Shown here in pieces: positions 1 through 6,314 of a stretch of DNA of 11,055 bases. Source of the stretch: Rickettsia typhi (GTDB taxonomy: Bacteria; Pseudomonadota; Alphaproteobacteria; Rickettsiales; UBA1997); assembly GCA_945903615.1 (NCBI GenBank), contig CAMDOL010000045.1:1-11055 (forward strand). Reading direction: 5' to 3'. The stretch's first letter is position 1. The number at the start of each line of letters is the position of its first letter. The notes under the pieces are model-generated. The model saw only the letters and a list, made by a program, of their open reading frames with translations. It ran no database searches and had not been told where the DNA came from. A program made the position numbers and the translations under genes.

Positions 1-213
1 ACTGTTAGCTAATTAATTTTATCTTATATTTCGCCCTATTTTTGCTCTTTTTTTCTTGAATTTTTTTAAAATATTCCCGATATTCCAAAAAAATTTAAGA
101 AAAAATCACTAAAAATATGCCAAAATCTAGGGCAAAATCTAGGGCAAAATCTAGGGCAAAATCTAAGGCAAAATCTAAGGCAAAATCTAAGGCAAAATTA
201 ATTAGCTAACAGT
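1..213. repeat. Palindromic element with 20-bp perfect terminal inverted repeats and a 12-bp tandem array
   Basis: Bases 1-20 (starting ACTGTTAGCTAATTAA) are the exact reverse complement of 194-213. A second arm pair, 49-67 with 87-105, matches at 18 of 19 positions around a central AATAT-TCCCG-ATATT (70-84). The whole element can therefore fold into one long cruciform or hairpin. The right arm contains a tandem array with unit GGCAAAATCTAG or GGCAAAATCTAA: five exact-length copies from 131 to 190, a diverged copy at 119-130 and a partial one from 191. The left arm has only two or three degenerate equivalents (21-32 and 33-44 when read as reverse complement), so the arms are asymmetric. No transposase is present, so it resembles a non-autonomous, MITE-like element. 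The left repeat begins at the window edge and may extend further. Confidence 0.85.
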
Positions 214-218
214 GTCTA

Positions 219-427
219 ATACCAATTTTCATTTTAAAAATTGCAAAAGCTAAACTACACATATTCTTTATCTTTTTGGTAAAGAACACCTCTAAAAATT
301 GACAAAAAGCCTCAAGCTGTATGGTCATACATCTTTCGTTTTTTATCAATCTTTCCTCAAAAAATCCTCAGAAATATCAATTTTTAGTTGTTCAGAGGTT
401 CCTATAGTTTAAAATGAAAACTGGTAT
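219..427. repeat. Imperfect palindromic (MITE-like) element with ~20-bp terminal inverted repeats
   Basis: ATACCAATTTTCATTTTAAA at 219-238 is the reverse complement of 408-427 with one mismatch. An inner pair, CTAAAAATTGA (292-302) and TCAATTTTTAG (377-387), is perfect over 11 bp. The centre is GTATG-GT-CATAC (319-330). The left arm also carries a small local hairpin, TTCTTTA (264-270) with TAAAGAA (280-286). The arms are unequal between these paired blocks, so insertions or deletions have accumulated. I found no open frame suggesting a transposase. It lies six bases from the end of the preceding palindromic element. Confidence 0.75.
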
Positions 428-445
428 AATTTAAAAACAGGGGTA

Positions 446-495
446 AATAAAACAGCCACAGAGCTAGATAAATAATGCTATATGACTGTTTTATT
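446..495. repeat. Stem-loop with 10-bp perfect arms
   Basis: AATAAAACAG at 446-455 pairs exactly with CTGTTTTATT at 486-495 around a 30-base loop. It sits between two larger palindromic elements and could be a solo remnant of one, or an independent hairpin. No run of T directly follows the stem on either strand, so a rho-independent terminator is not well supported. Confidence 0.5.
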
Positions 496-507
496 CAAGT
501 TTCGATG

Positions 508-711
508 TTTAAGGGCGCCTCTAAAAATTACCTTTTCTGATAATTTTACTAAAAATTTATTTTTTAGTTGAAGTAGTTGCAAATCAAAGATTTGTGACAT
601 CAGAGAAATTTTTTAAAACTCACCTGCATCTAGGCATGGATCCTAGTTTTCAAAAATTATTCTTCCTGCAAACTTCACAAAAAATTCTAATTTTTTCAAG
701 TTACCCTTAAG
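508..711. repeat. Imperfect long palindrome downstream of panB
   Basis: Four nested blocks pair across a common centre. These are TTTAAGGG (508-515) with CCCTTAAG (704-711), TTGAAGT..TTGCA (569-581) with TGCAAACTTCA (667-677), AATTTTTTAAAACT (607-620) with 645-658 at 13 of 14 positions, and the core CTAGG (630-634) with CCTAG (642-646). Extra local hairpins lie at 580-594 (CAAATC/GATTTG) and 679-696 (AAAAAATT/AATTTTTT). It shares CCTCTAAAAATT (289-300 and 518-529) and TTTTTAGTTG (381-390 and 561-570) with the element at 219-427, so the two may be diverged relatives. It lies just past the panB stop codon and may affect transcript ending there. Confidence 0.6.
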
Positions 712-752
712 AAATTTTGGTTTGGGATTTAACAGTCTCATAATCCCTGATT

Positions 753-1532
753 TTAGATCATTTGATCTTCGCTAGGGAATTTGCGGTTTTTAACTTCACT
801 GCAAAATGCTTCAACTGCTTTGTCAATTTGATCAGCTAAATCAGAATAGTTTTTAACAAAGCGTGGTTTGAATTTTTGATTTAATCCAAGCGCATCATCA
901 ATCACTAAAACTTGTCCAGAGCAATCAACGGAAGCGCCAATCCCAATAGTAGGAATTTTTACTGACTGAGTAATTTGGGTGGCGAGTTTAGCTGGAACAC
1001 CCTCAATTACAAAAGCAAATGCACCGGCTCTTTCAAGGGCGAGGGCGGTTTGCAAAATTTCTTGGGCAGAATTTTCATCTTTGCCTTGATATTTGTAGCC
1101 ACCCATTTCAATAACTTTTTGAGGTAAAAGCCCAATATGTCCCATTACTGGGATTTTATTTTGGACTAAAAACTCAATAGTTAAAATTGTCTCTTTGGAA
1201 GTTTCAATTTTTACTGCGTCGCAGCCAGTTTCGTTTATAATTCTTTGCGCGGTTGTCAGGGCTTGATGTGAAGATTGTTCAAAAGATCCAAAAGGAATAT
1301 CAACTACAATCAAAGCCTTTTTTGCTGCTCTGGTCACAGCTTTGCCGTGGTCAATCATCATTTGAACACTAACGCCCAAAGTATTTTCCATTCCATAGAT
1401 TGCCATTCCAAGTGAATCGCCAACTAAAATTATATCACAATGTTTGTCGAGAATTTTAGCAATGGGATAAGTATAAGCTGTGAGGCAAGTTATAGGAGTT
1501 TTTTGGTTTTGAATATTTTGGATTTTAGGCAT
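753..1532 (-). CDS. panB: 3-methyl-2-oxobutanoate hydroxymethyltransferase (ketopantoate hydroxymethyltransferase)
   Basis: PanB transfers a hydroxymethyl group from 5,10-methylene-tetrahydrofolate to 2-oxoisovalerate, giving ketopantoate, the first committed step of pantothenate and CoA synthesis in the cytoplasm. The 259-residue product has the usual family length (E. coli 264) and the expected order of motifs: VGDSLGM (37-43), VDIPFGS (77-83), VKIE (107-110), GHIGLLPQ (131-138), GGYKYQGK (144-151), IEGVP (176-180) and IPTIGIGA (193-200). By family alignment D39, D78 and E110 are metal ligands and E177 the catalytic acid; all are present. The common TAYD(Y) motif reads TAYTY here. The ATG at 1530-1532 fits the family N-terminus, though no Shine-Dalgarno sequence is evident. 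It follows the AsmA-family stop by 15 bp and is probably the last gene of the murG transcript. No panC or panD is in the window. Confidence 0.96.
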   Translation of the reverse strand: MPKIQNIQNQKTPITCLTAYTYPIAKILDKHCDIILVGDSLGMAIYGMENTLGVSVQMMIDHGKAVTRAAKKALIVVDIPFGSFEQSSHQALTTAQRIINETGCDAVKIETSKETILTIEFLVQNKIPVMGHIGLLPQKVIEMGGYKYQGKDENSAQEILQTALALERAGAFAFVIEGVPAKLATQITQSVKIPTIGIGASVDCSGQVLVIDDALGLNQKFKPRFVKNYSDLADQIDKAVEAFCSEVKNRKFPSEDQMI

Positions 1533-1547
1533 AAATATTAATTTTTT

Positions 1548-4388
1548 TTAAGGGTAAGTTGGTGTGGCTAATCTTTGTTTTAAATACTGATCCACTTGTG
1601 TTAAATTATTGCTTTTTTCAAGCTCTCCAGCTTTGCCTTTAAAGTTCACGGCCATATTAATTGGAACTTGGATTTGTCTACTTCCGGAGATAAAGATAAA
1701 ATTAGCGTTGGCATCTATATTTTGATTACCAAGATCAAACTCTCCAGAAATTACGCCATTAATTCCAAGGCTGGAAGCTTGAATACTGAATTGATCTTTG
1801 CCGCCATTTTTTTTGATTGCAAAAGCACCAGAAATATCTTTGAAGATACTAATTGAGTCTGGGTTATATAAAATAGTTTCAGGTTTGCCAAGTTCATCTT
1901 GATATTTTTTTGGTTGCGCCATCTTGACTGCTAAATCATAAATTCCAAAGCCTTTAACCGCAACATTAGATCCAATGAACTGACCACTAGCATCTAGATT
2001 TTTGAAGAACTCTGCTTTGTTTTCAGCGTTAGAATTGACTAAGGCGGAAATATTAGAAACGCCATTAATATTGTTGATACCAATTAAATTCTGTAAAACC
2101 TGACCACTATCAACACCAATTAACTCAATGCTGCCATTGATAGTTTTGGAAGTTTTAAAAACCATTCCACCTTTATACTTCGCTTCGCCCTTATAAGTTT
2201 TAAGACTAAAATTATCAAAATTAAGAATGCTTTTTTTCATTTTTCCAGCAATTTTTACATCACTAGCTTGCCAAGAATTGAGCATTAGATTTTTGATATC
2301 AATATCAACCTTGCCACCAAACTCGTCAACGGCGGGCAAGCTAAAAAATAAATCAGCAAAGAAATTATTGCTTGAATTTTTATTATCCGTCTTATCGCTG
2401 ATGATGCTTGTTGGGCTTTGATATTGGAAGTTGTTGGACAAAATATTTATATTCAGCGTTGGATTATTGTTGCTGATATCTAGCTCGACGCTGCCTTTAA
2501 AATCAAGGTTGGGAGATGAGAAACTAAGATCAGAGAATTTTAAATAACCTGGTCCAAATTTAACTCTAAAACTTTCATTATTAAAATTATTTCCCTGATA
2601 AACCAATTGATCAAATGATAGAGCGATATCGTGATTGGAATCTATAGTATTAAGCCATAGTAGTTTTTTTAATAAAGATTTGGGTGATAAATATTGGTTT
2701 TCTGTGGTAGTTAAAAAATAATCATCATAGTTAAGATAATTGATTCTAAGGTTAGCGGTAGTGTTGGAAGTTCCGGTTGAATCGTCATTTTTTAAACTGC
2801 CAATAATAATATTTTTGTTGTTGTTAATCTCTAAGCTAAAATTGCTAAATATGTTATAGCTGGGCAGCATCAGAACATCTGAGTTTAATTTATATGCACC
2901 CAATACTTGTGGTTTAAGACTTCGATTATCGATGCCCAGCCACGATAAAGATTTTTGAAAATCTCCACCAATAATTGACACTTTACCAGTAAATTTAGGA
3001 ATATCATTATCGCGCTCCAAAGCTCCGCTCAATTCAAGCAATCCCTTACCGGGAATTTCTACTGATAGTGGTTGTAAAAAAAGATTGCCGTTAATGTTAA
3101 CAAAATTAAGACTAACATTGTGCAAGTCGTTATTATAATATTTGGCGGTTTTGATTTTGATTTTAGCGGTTAAATCTGAGTTATTAAAAAACGGTTTGGT
3201 TGAGTTTATATCAGATTTTCTGGTATTTTCCACAAGATGAGTTTTATCTTCATCATTTAAATCAACAGGCGTTTCATTTAAAAATTTCCGGATTATTTCA
3301 TTTTCAAAATTGATTACACTTGAGTTGTTGTTCAAAGCTCCAGAAAACCAAACGCTGTCAATATCAATATTATTAAAATCAAAATTGGCAGAAATTGTTG
3401 GTTTGGGTTTGGTAAGATTGGCGTTGATTTGACCAGTGCCTTCCATCAATGCTGAGTTGATAATGATGTTGGCAATATCAATTTCTCCAGCTTTATTTTC
3501 AATTTTAGCGCTAATCTTAATTGGCTGGGTGGAATTTATTTTGCGATAAAGCAAATTGTTTTTTGAAACATATTTATTAAGGAGCGCTTTTAAATCCATT
3601 ATATTAGCATCAATTTTGCCGGTGAAATTTGATTTAATTAGATCGTCAATATGAGAATTAGAAAACTTGCCGCTCAAAGACAAGTTTAAAATTGATGATT
3701 GAATAATAAGTGACGACTCTGCATTGTTTTTGGCATTAGCTGTTAATATAAAGCTGGTTGGCTCTTCATCAGATAAAAACCCACCCTCAACTGTAAAAAT
3801 TTGTTTGGTTAAATTATTTTTCAGTGAAAACTTGATGCTGCGAAATTCAAGAGTGACTTCTTTATCTAAATTACGACTTACAAAATAACCATTTTTAACT
3901 TGAATTGATTTTATGTTGTCAAAATCAAATGCCCCCTCATCATCTGAAAAATTAAAAATGTGGTTTAATAGACCAGAATTAATTTGATTAGCGACCGGTT
4001 TGGGTGTTTCCTTAGTCTCCGTTTTGGATTTATAATTGTTATCAATATTTGGGTTTTCAAAAATCAAACTATCAATCTCAATTTTTTTGCTAAACAAAGA
4101 CAATATGTTTGGTTTGATTACCAAATGCCTAATTTTGATATCGCTAGAATATTGATCATCAATGGCAAGACTAGAAATGGCGGTATCATTCAAGGATATT
4201 TGTGGCAAAGGTAAAAAAACAATTTTTACTCCCCCCTTTACTTCAAAACTAGCACCAATTTTTTGACTAATTTTTTGCTCTAATTGTGATTTGAGAGATG
4301 AGGTGTTGATAGCAAGAGGTGCGGCAATTAAAATGGCAATGAAGAGAAAAAAAATAGCAATTGCTGAGCGAATTAACTTTTTTTTCAT
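1548..4388 (-). CDS. AsmA-family inner-membrane-anchored periplasmic protein
   Basis: The 946-residue product starts MKKKLIRSAIAIF and has one hydrophobic segment at about residues 9-28, followed by a large hydrophilic, N/S/K-rich region. This is the N-in, periplasm-out topology of the AsmA family. Residues about 30-80 (fEVKGGVKIVFLPLPQISLND) match the N-terminal AsmA pattern. The region from about 802 to the end, with SIQASSLGINGVISGEFDLGNQ and a conserved VPI-containing strand near 909, resembles the C-terminal AsmA domain. The middle repeats beta-rich GxxxxN/D patterns. AsmA-like proteins (AsmA, TamB, YhdP) are linked to outer-membrane biogenesis and phospholipid transport between the membranes. 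The length lies between AsmA (617) and YhdP (about 1266), so the subfamily is not fixed. The start at ATG 4386-4388 gives a proper signal anchor. It lies between the RodZ-like gene and panB on one strand. Confidence 0.85.
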   Translation of the reverse strand: MKKKLIRSAIAIFFLFIAILIAAPLAINTSSLKSQLEQKISQKIGASFEVKGGVKIVFLPLPQISLNDTAISSLAIDDQYSSDIKIRHLVIKPNILSLFSKKIEIDSLIFENPNIDNNYKSKTETKETPKPVANQINSGLLNHIFNFSDDEGAFDFDNIKSIQVKNGYFVSRNLDKEVTLEFRSIKFSLKNNLTKQIFTVEGGFLSDEEPTSFILTANAKNNAESSLIIQSSILNLSLSGKFSNSHIDDLIKSNFTGKIDANIMDLKALLNKYVSKNNLLYRKINSTQPIKISAKIENKAGEIDIANIIINSALMEGTGQINANLTKPKPTISANFDFNNIDIDSVWFSGALNNNSSVINFENEIIRKFLNETPVDLNDEDKTHLVENTRKSDINSTKPFFNNSDLTAKIKIKTAKYYNNDLHNVSLNFVNINGNLFLQPLSVEIPGKGLLELSGALERDNDIPKFTGKVSIIGGDFQKSLSWLGIDNRSLKPQVLGAYKLNSDVLMLPSYNIFSNFSLEINNNKNIIIGSLKNDDSTGTSNTTANLRINYLNYDDYFLTTTENQYLSPKSLLKKLLWLNTIDSNHDIALSFDQLVYQGNNFNNESFRVKFGPGYLKFSDLSFSSPNLDFKGSVELDISNNNPTLNINILSNNFQYQSPTSIISDKTDNKNSSNNFFADLFFSLPAVDEFGGKVDIDIKNLMLNSWQASDVKIAGKMKKSILNFDNFSLKTYKGEAKYKGGMVFKTSKTINGSIELIGVDSGQVLQNLIGINNINGVSNISALVNSNAENKAEFFKNLDASGQFIGSNVAVKGFGIYDLAVKMAQPKKYQDELGKPETILYNPDSISIFKDISGAFAIKKNGGKDQFSIQASSLGINGVISGEFDLGNQNIDANANFIFISGSRQIQVPINMAVNFKGKAGELEKSNNLTQVDQYLKQRLATPTYP

Positions 4389-4452
4389 AATTAGTTTAAT
4401 TTTTTATTAATCGAATTATGCAAATTATTTGCCAAAGTGACCGCATCATTTG

Positions 4453-4899
4453 TCATTGCTCAATTTTACTAAGTTGATTAATAATTAAATTGGTAATTGC
4501 CAGATTTTGAGTTTTAAATTGACTAAAAGATATGAGTAATAAATAAATCATCACAAAAATCATCAAAGCATTTACCAGATATTCTTTGTCTGGGTTCCGC
4601 TCTGTTTGGGCATCAAGATTGATCAATTGGTGTTTTTTGTTTTTGGTATTGCAGCTACTGCTAAGATTTTTGAGATATTCTTCAATAGTCTCATCTTTTA
4701 TTTTGAGTAGACGGCAATAGCTTTTGATAAAGCCGGACAAATATAAATGCTTAGTCATCAAATGAAGAGAATTTTGTTCAAGAGCAATAATGTCCTTTGC
4801 CTTCACTTTTAAAGCGCGACCCACCTCTTCAATAGTGATTTTTAAATCCTCTCTTTTTTGCTTTAAAGCCTCACCAATAGTTTTTTCTAAATTACTCAT
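4453..4899 (-). CDS. RodZ-like helix-turn-helix protein with one C-terminal membrane segment
   Basis: The 148-residue product has an N-terminal HTH_25/XRE-type domain at about residues 5-75 (GEALKQKREDLKITIEEVGRALKVKAKDI, then HLYLSGFIKSYCRLLKI). This is the pattern of the RodZ cytoplasmic domain, which in known RodZ proteins binds MreB. A polar, charged linker (82-106) leads to a single transmembrane segment at about 108-126. Only about 22 residues follow, so the periplasmic RodZ domain (DUF4115) of full-length RodZ, about 340 residues in E. coli, is missing. The start overlaps the end of murG by 8 bp (ATGAGTAA), which suggests translational coupling and a job in cell-wall synthesis or shape. 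A simple membrane-bound regulator is the alternative. The domain assignment is firm; the exact role is inferred. Confidence 0.8.
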   Translation of the reverse strand: MSNLEKTIGEALKQKREDLKITIEEVGRALKVKAKDIIALEQNSLHLMTKHLYLSGFIKSYCRLLKIKDETIEEYLKNLSSSCNTKNKKHQLINLDAQTERNPDKEYLVNALMIFVMIYLLLISFSQFKTQNLAITNLIINQLSKIEQ

Positions 4900-6184
4900 T
4901 GTTGATAATTTTAATTAAATTTTTTGTTGCATCTAAATGGGCGCATTTAAAAGCATTGTTCGACATTTTTTGTAAAGTCACTGGATTGTCAATCAGCTTT
5001 TCTAAAGTTGTGGTGACATTATTGATAGTAAAATCTGCCTCTTTAATTACAATCGCGCCGCCAGCTTTTTCAATAGCTAAAGCATTTTTTTCTTGATGAT
5101 TATCAGCAGCTAACGCAAAGGGAACTAAAATCATTGGTTTTTTGGCACAAGCAAATTCTGCCAAAGAAGAAGACCCAGAACGGGAAATCACCAAATGCGC
5201 TTTAGAAATTTCTTCCGCCATATTTTCAAAAAAATGGCTGATAACGATATTGATATTAAAAGATTTATATTGCTCAAAAGTTACAGACAAATTCTCCAAG
5301 CGGCATTGCTGAGTGATGTGAAGATGGTTTTTTAACTCATCACGCAAATTAAAAAGCGCTTTAGGTAAAATATCACTAAATATTTTTGCACCACCTGAGC
5401 CACCCAGAACAAGAATATTAAAGAGTTCAGCATTGCCATTGTGGTGATTATAAAATTGGGAAGCGAGCAAAACATCATATCCCAAATTGTCTATGACTTG
5501 AATTTGCTGATTAAAATCAGGCAAGTGATATTCATTTTTGCTTAAAGCTAAAATCCCTTCACGAATTGGATTGCCGGTGAGAATAAATTTATTATGAACT
5601 TGCTTCGCTCTGTTTTTGCTGTCACTTGAGCAATCTCTTTTAGTCTCGCTTAGCTCAAGCCCCTTTTTACTAAAAACAGCTTTGCTGTTTTTTTGATGTG
5701 CCAAGTCCACAAAAATTGGGGAGGAGATTATATTTTTAATACCATCGGTTTGCTCATAAGATAAGGCGATTCTATCAGCAAATTTAGCGAAGATGAGGTT
5801 TGCTTTGCCTAAATGAGCGTTTTGCTCGTGCAGAATAATTCTTTTTCTCAAAATCACCGCAGCAATCAAAACTGGAAATGTGGAATAACCACCAAAAGCA
5901 ACAACAGATTTTGGCTGGTATTTGACTATCCAAAACAATGATTGCAAAACCCCCCAGAAAATTTTTATACCAGCTTTAAACAAAGCCAAAGGTGATTTAT
6001 TTAATTGTGAAGAGCTGATGATGCGGCATTTATATGGCTTGTCAGCTTTATGATATTTGCGATAATTTTTATTACCAAAAACAATCGCCCGAAAACCCTG
6101 CTCGCTTAATTTTTGCGCCACAGCTTGCGCTGGAAATATATGCCCACCAGTGCCACCAGTTGTAAGGATAATTGTTTTGGTCAT
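4892..6184 (-). CDS. murG: UDP-N-acetylglucosamine--lipid I N-acetylglucosaminyltransferase MurG, with in-frame insertion
   Basis: MurG adds GlcNAc from UDP-GlcNAc to lipid I at the inner face of the cytoplasmic membrane, making lipid II for peptidoglycan. Family hallmarks are present in order: TTGGTGGHIFPA (8-19), VAFGGYSTFP (95-104), HEQNAHLGKAN (119-129), LTGNPIR (202-208), VLGGSGGAKIFS (259-270), SRSGSSSLAEFA (335-346) and the PFALAADNHQEKNA donor-sugar region (354-367). The product is 430 residues, against about 355-385 in most MurG proteins. Much of the excess lies at residues 165-195, just before TGNPIR, where the DNA (5601-5692) is palindromic and the protein is charged and low in hydrophobics. 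A second extra stretch lies at about 218-250. The frame stays open and all catalytic motifs remain, so the enzyme is probably functional. It is first in the minus-strand cluster, divergent from argF. Confidence 0.95.
   Translation of the reverse strand: MTKTIILTTGGTGGHIFPAQAVAQKLSEQGFRAIVFGNKNYRKYHKADKPYKCRIISSSQLNKSPLALFKAGIKIFWGVLQSLFWIVKYQPKSVVAFGGYSTFPVLIAAVILRKRIILHEQNAHLGKANLIFAKFADRIALSYEQTDGIKNIISSPIFVDLAHQKNSKAVFSKKGLELSETKRDCSSDSKNRAKQVHNKFILTGNPIREGILALSKNEYHLPDFNQQIQVIDNLGYDVLLASQFYNHHNGNAELFNILVLGGSGGAKIFSDILPKALFNLRDELKNHLHITQQCRLENLSVTFEQYKSFNINIVISHFFENMAEEISKAHLVISRSGSSSLAEFACAKKPMILVPFALAADNHQEKNALAIEKAGGAIVIKEADFTINNVTTTLEKLIDNPVTLQKMSNNAFKCAHLDATKNLIKIINNE
5601..5692. repeat. 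Palindromic repeat inserted in frame within murG
   Basis: Inside murG, CTGTTTTT (5610-5617) pairs with AAAAACAG (5672-5679), CTTGAGC (5625-5631) pairs with GCTCAAG (5653-5659), and AAAAACAGC-TTT-GCTGTTTTT (5672-5692) is a perfect 9-bp hairpin. The stretch encodes about 31 residues (165-195) not expected in MurG and sitting between conserved blocks. This is the behaviour known for Rickettsia palindromic elements (RPEs), which insert into genes without breaking the frame. Membership of a named RPE family cannot be judged without comparison. The exact ends are estimates. Confidence 0.6.
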
Positions 6185-6219
6185 TTATAATAAAAAATAA
6201 AAAATAGCGCGAAGAGCGA

Positions 6220-6247
6220 ACTATAAAAACTCAATTTTATCATTCAA
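6220..6247 (-). promoter_or_regulatory. Candidate sigma-70-type promoter for the murG cluster
   Basis: Read on the minus strand, TTGAAT (6242-6247) and TATAGT (6220-6225) are separated by 16 bp. They match the -35 and -10 consensus at four and five of six positions. The start of murG is 36 bp further on. It lies in the 130-bp divergent gap between murG and argF. In such AT-rich DNA chance matches are common. Confidence 0.35.
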
Positions 6248-6253
6248 CCGTTC

Positions 6254-6281
6254 TTGACAATTTGTGGTTTGGTAGTAAAAC
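6254..6281 (+). promoter_or_regulatory. Candidate sigma-70-type promoter for argF
   Basis: A perfect -35 hexamer, TTGACA (6254-6259), is followed after 16 bp by TAAAAC (6276-6281), which matches the -10 consensus at four of six positions. The argF ATG is at 6315. It is back to back with the candidate murG promoter, the two -35 boxes being 6 bp apart. No obvious ArgR operator palindrome is visible. Confidence 0.35.
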
Positions 6282-6314
6282 AGGTTCTTTTTTATTCTCA
6301 AAATTTTTAAAAGA

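Noticed and set aside
131..200. CRISPR array at the 12-bp repeats
   Set aside because: The units are directly joined 12-mers with no spacers, and no cas gene is near; this is a simple tandem repeat.
240..427. Degraded transposase on the minus strand of the second palindromic element
   Set aside because: A short open stretch can be read, but it has no catalytic motif and runs through the palindromic arms, so it is better explained as non-coding repeat.
428..520. tRNA or small structured RNA around the 446-495 hairpin
   Set aside because: No cloverleaf, T-loop or anticodon arm can be drawn; only the one 10-bp stem is clear.
724..747. Rho-independent terminator just after panB (GGGATT/AATCCC)
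   Set aside because: The stem is only 6 bp with a 12-base loop and no T-run follows on the minus strand; termination is possible but not supported.
1668..4214. Open frames on the plus strand opposite the AsmA-family gene (1668-1856, 2227-2421, 3984-4214)
   Set aside because: They are antisense to a well-supported long gene, have no recognisable domain and arise easily in AT-rich low-stop antisense frames.
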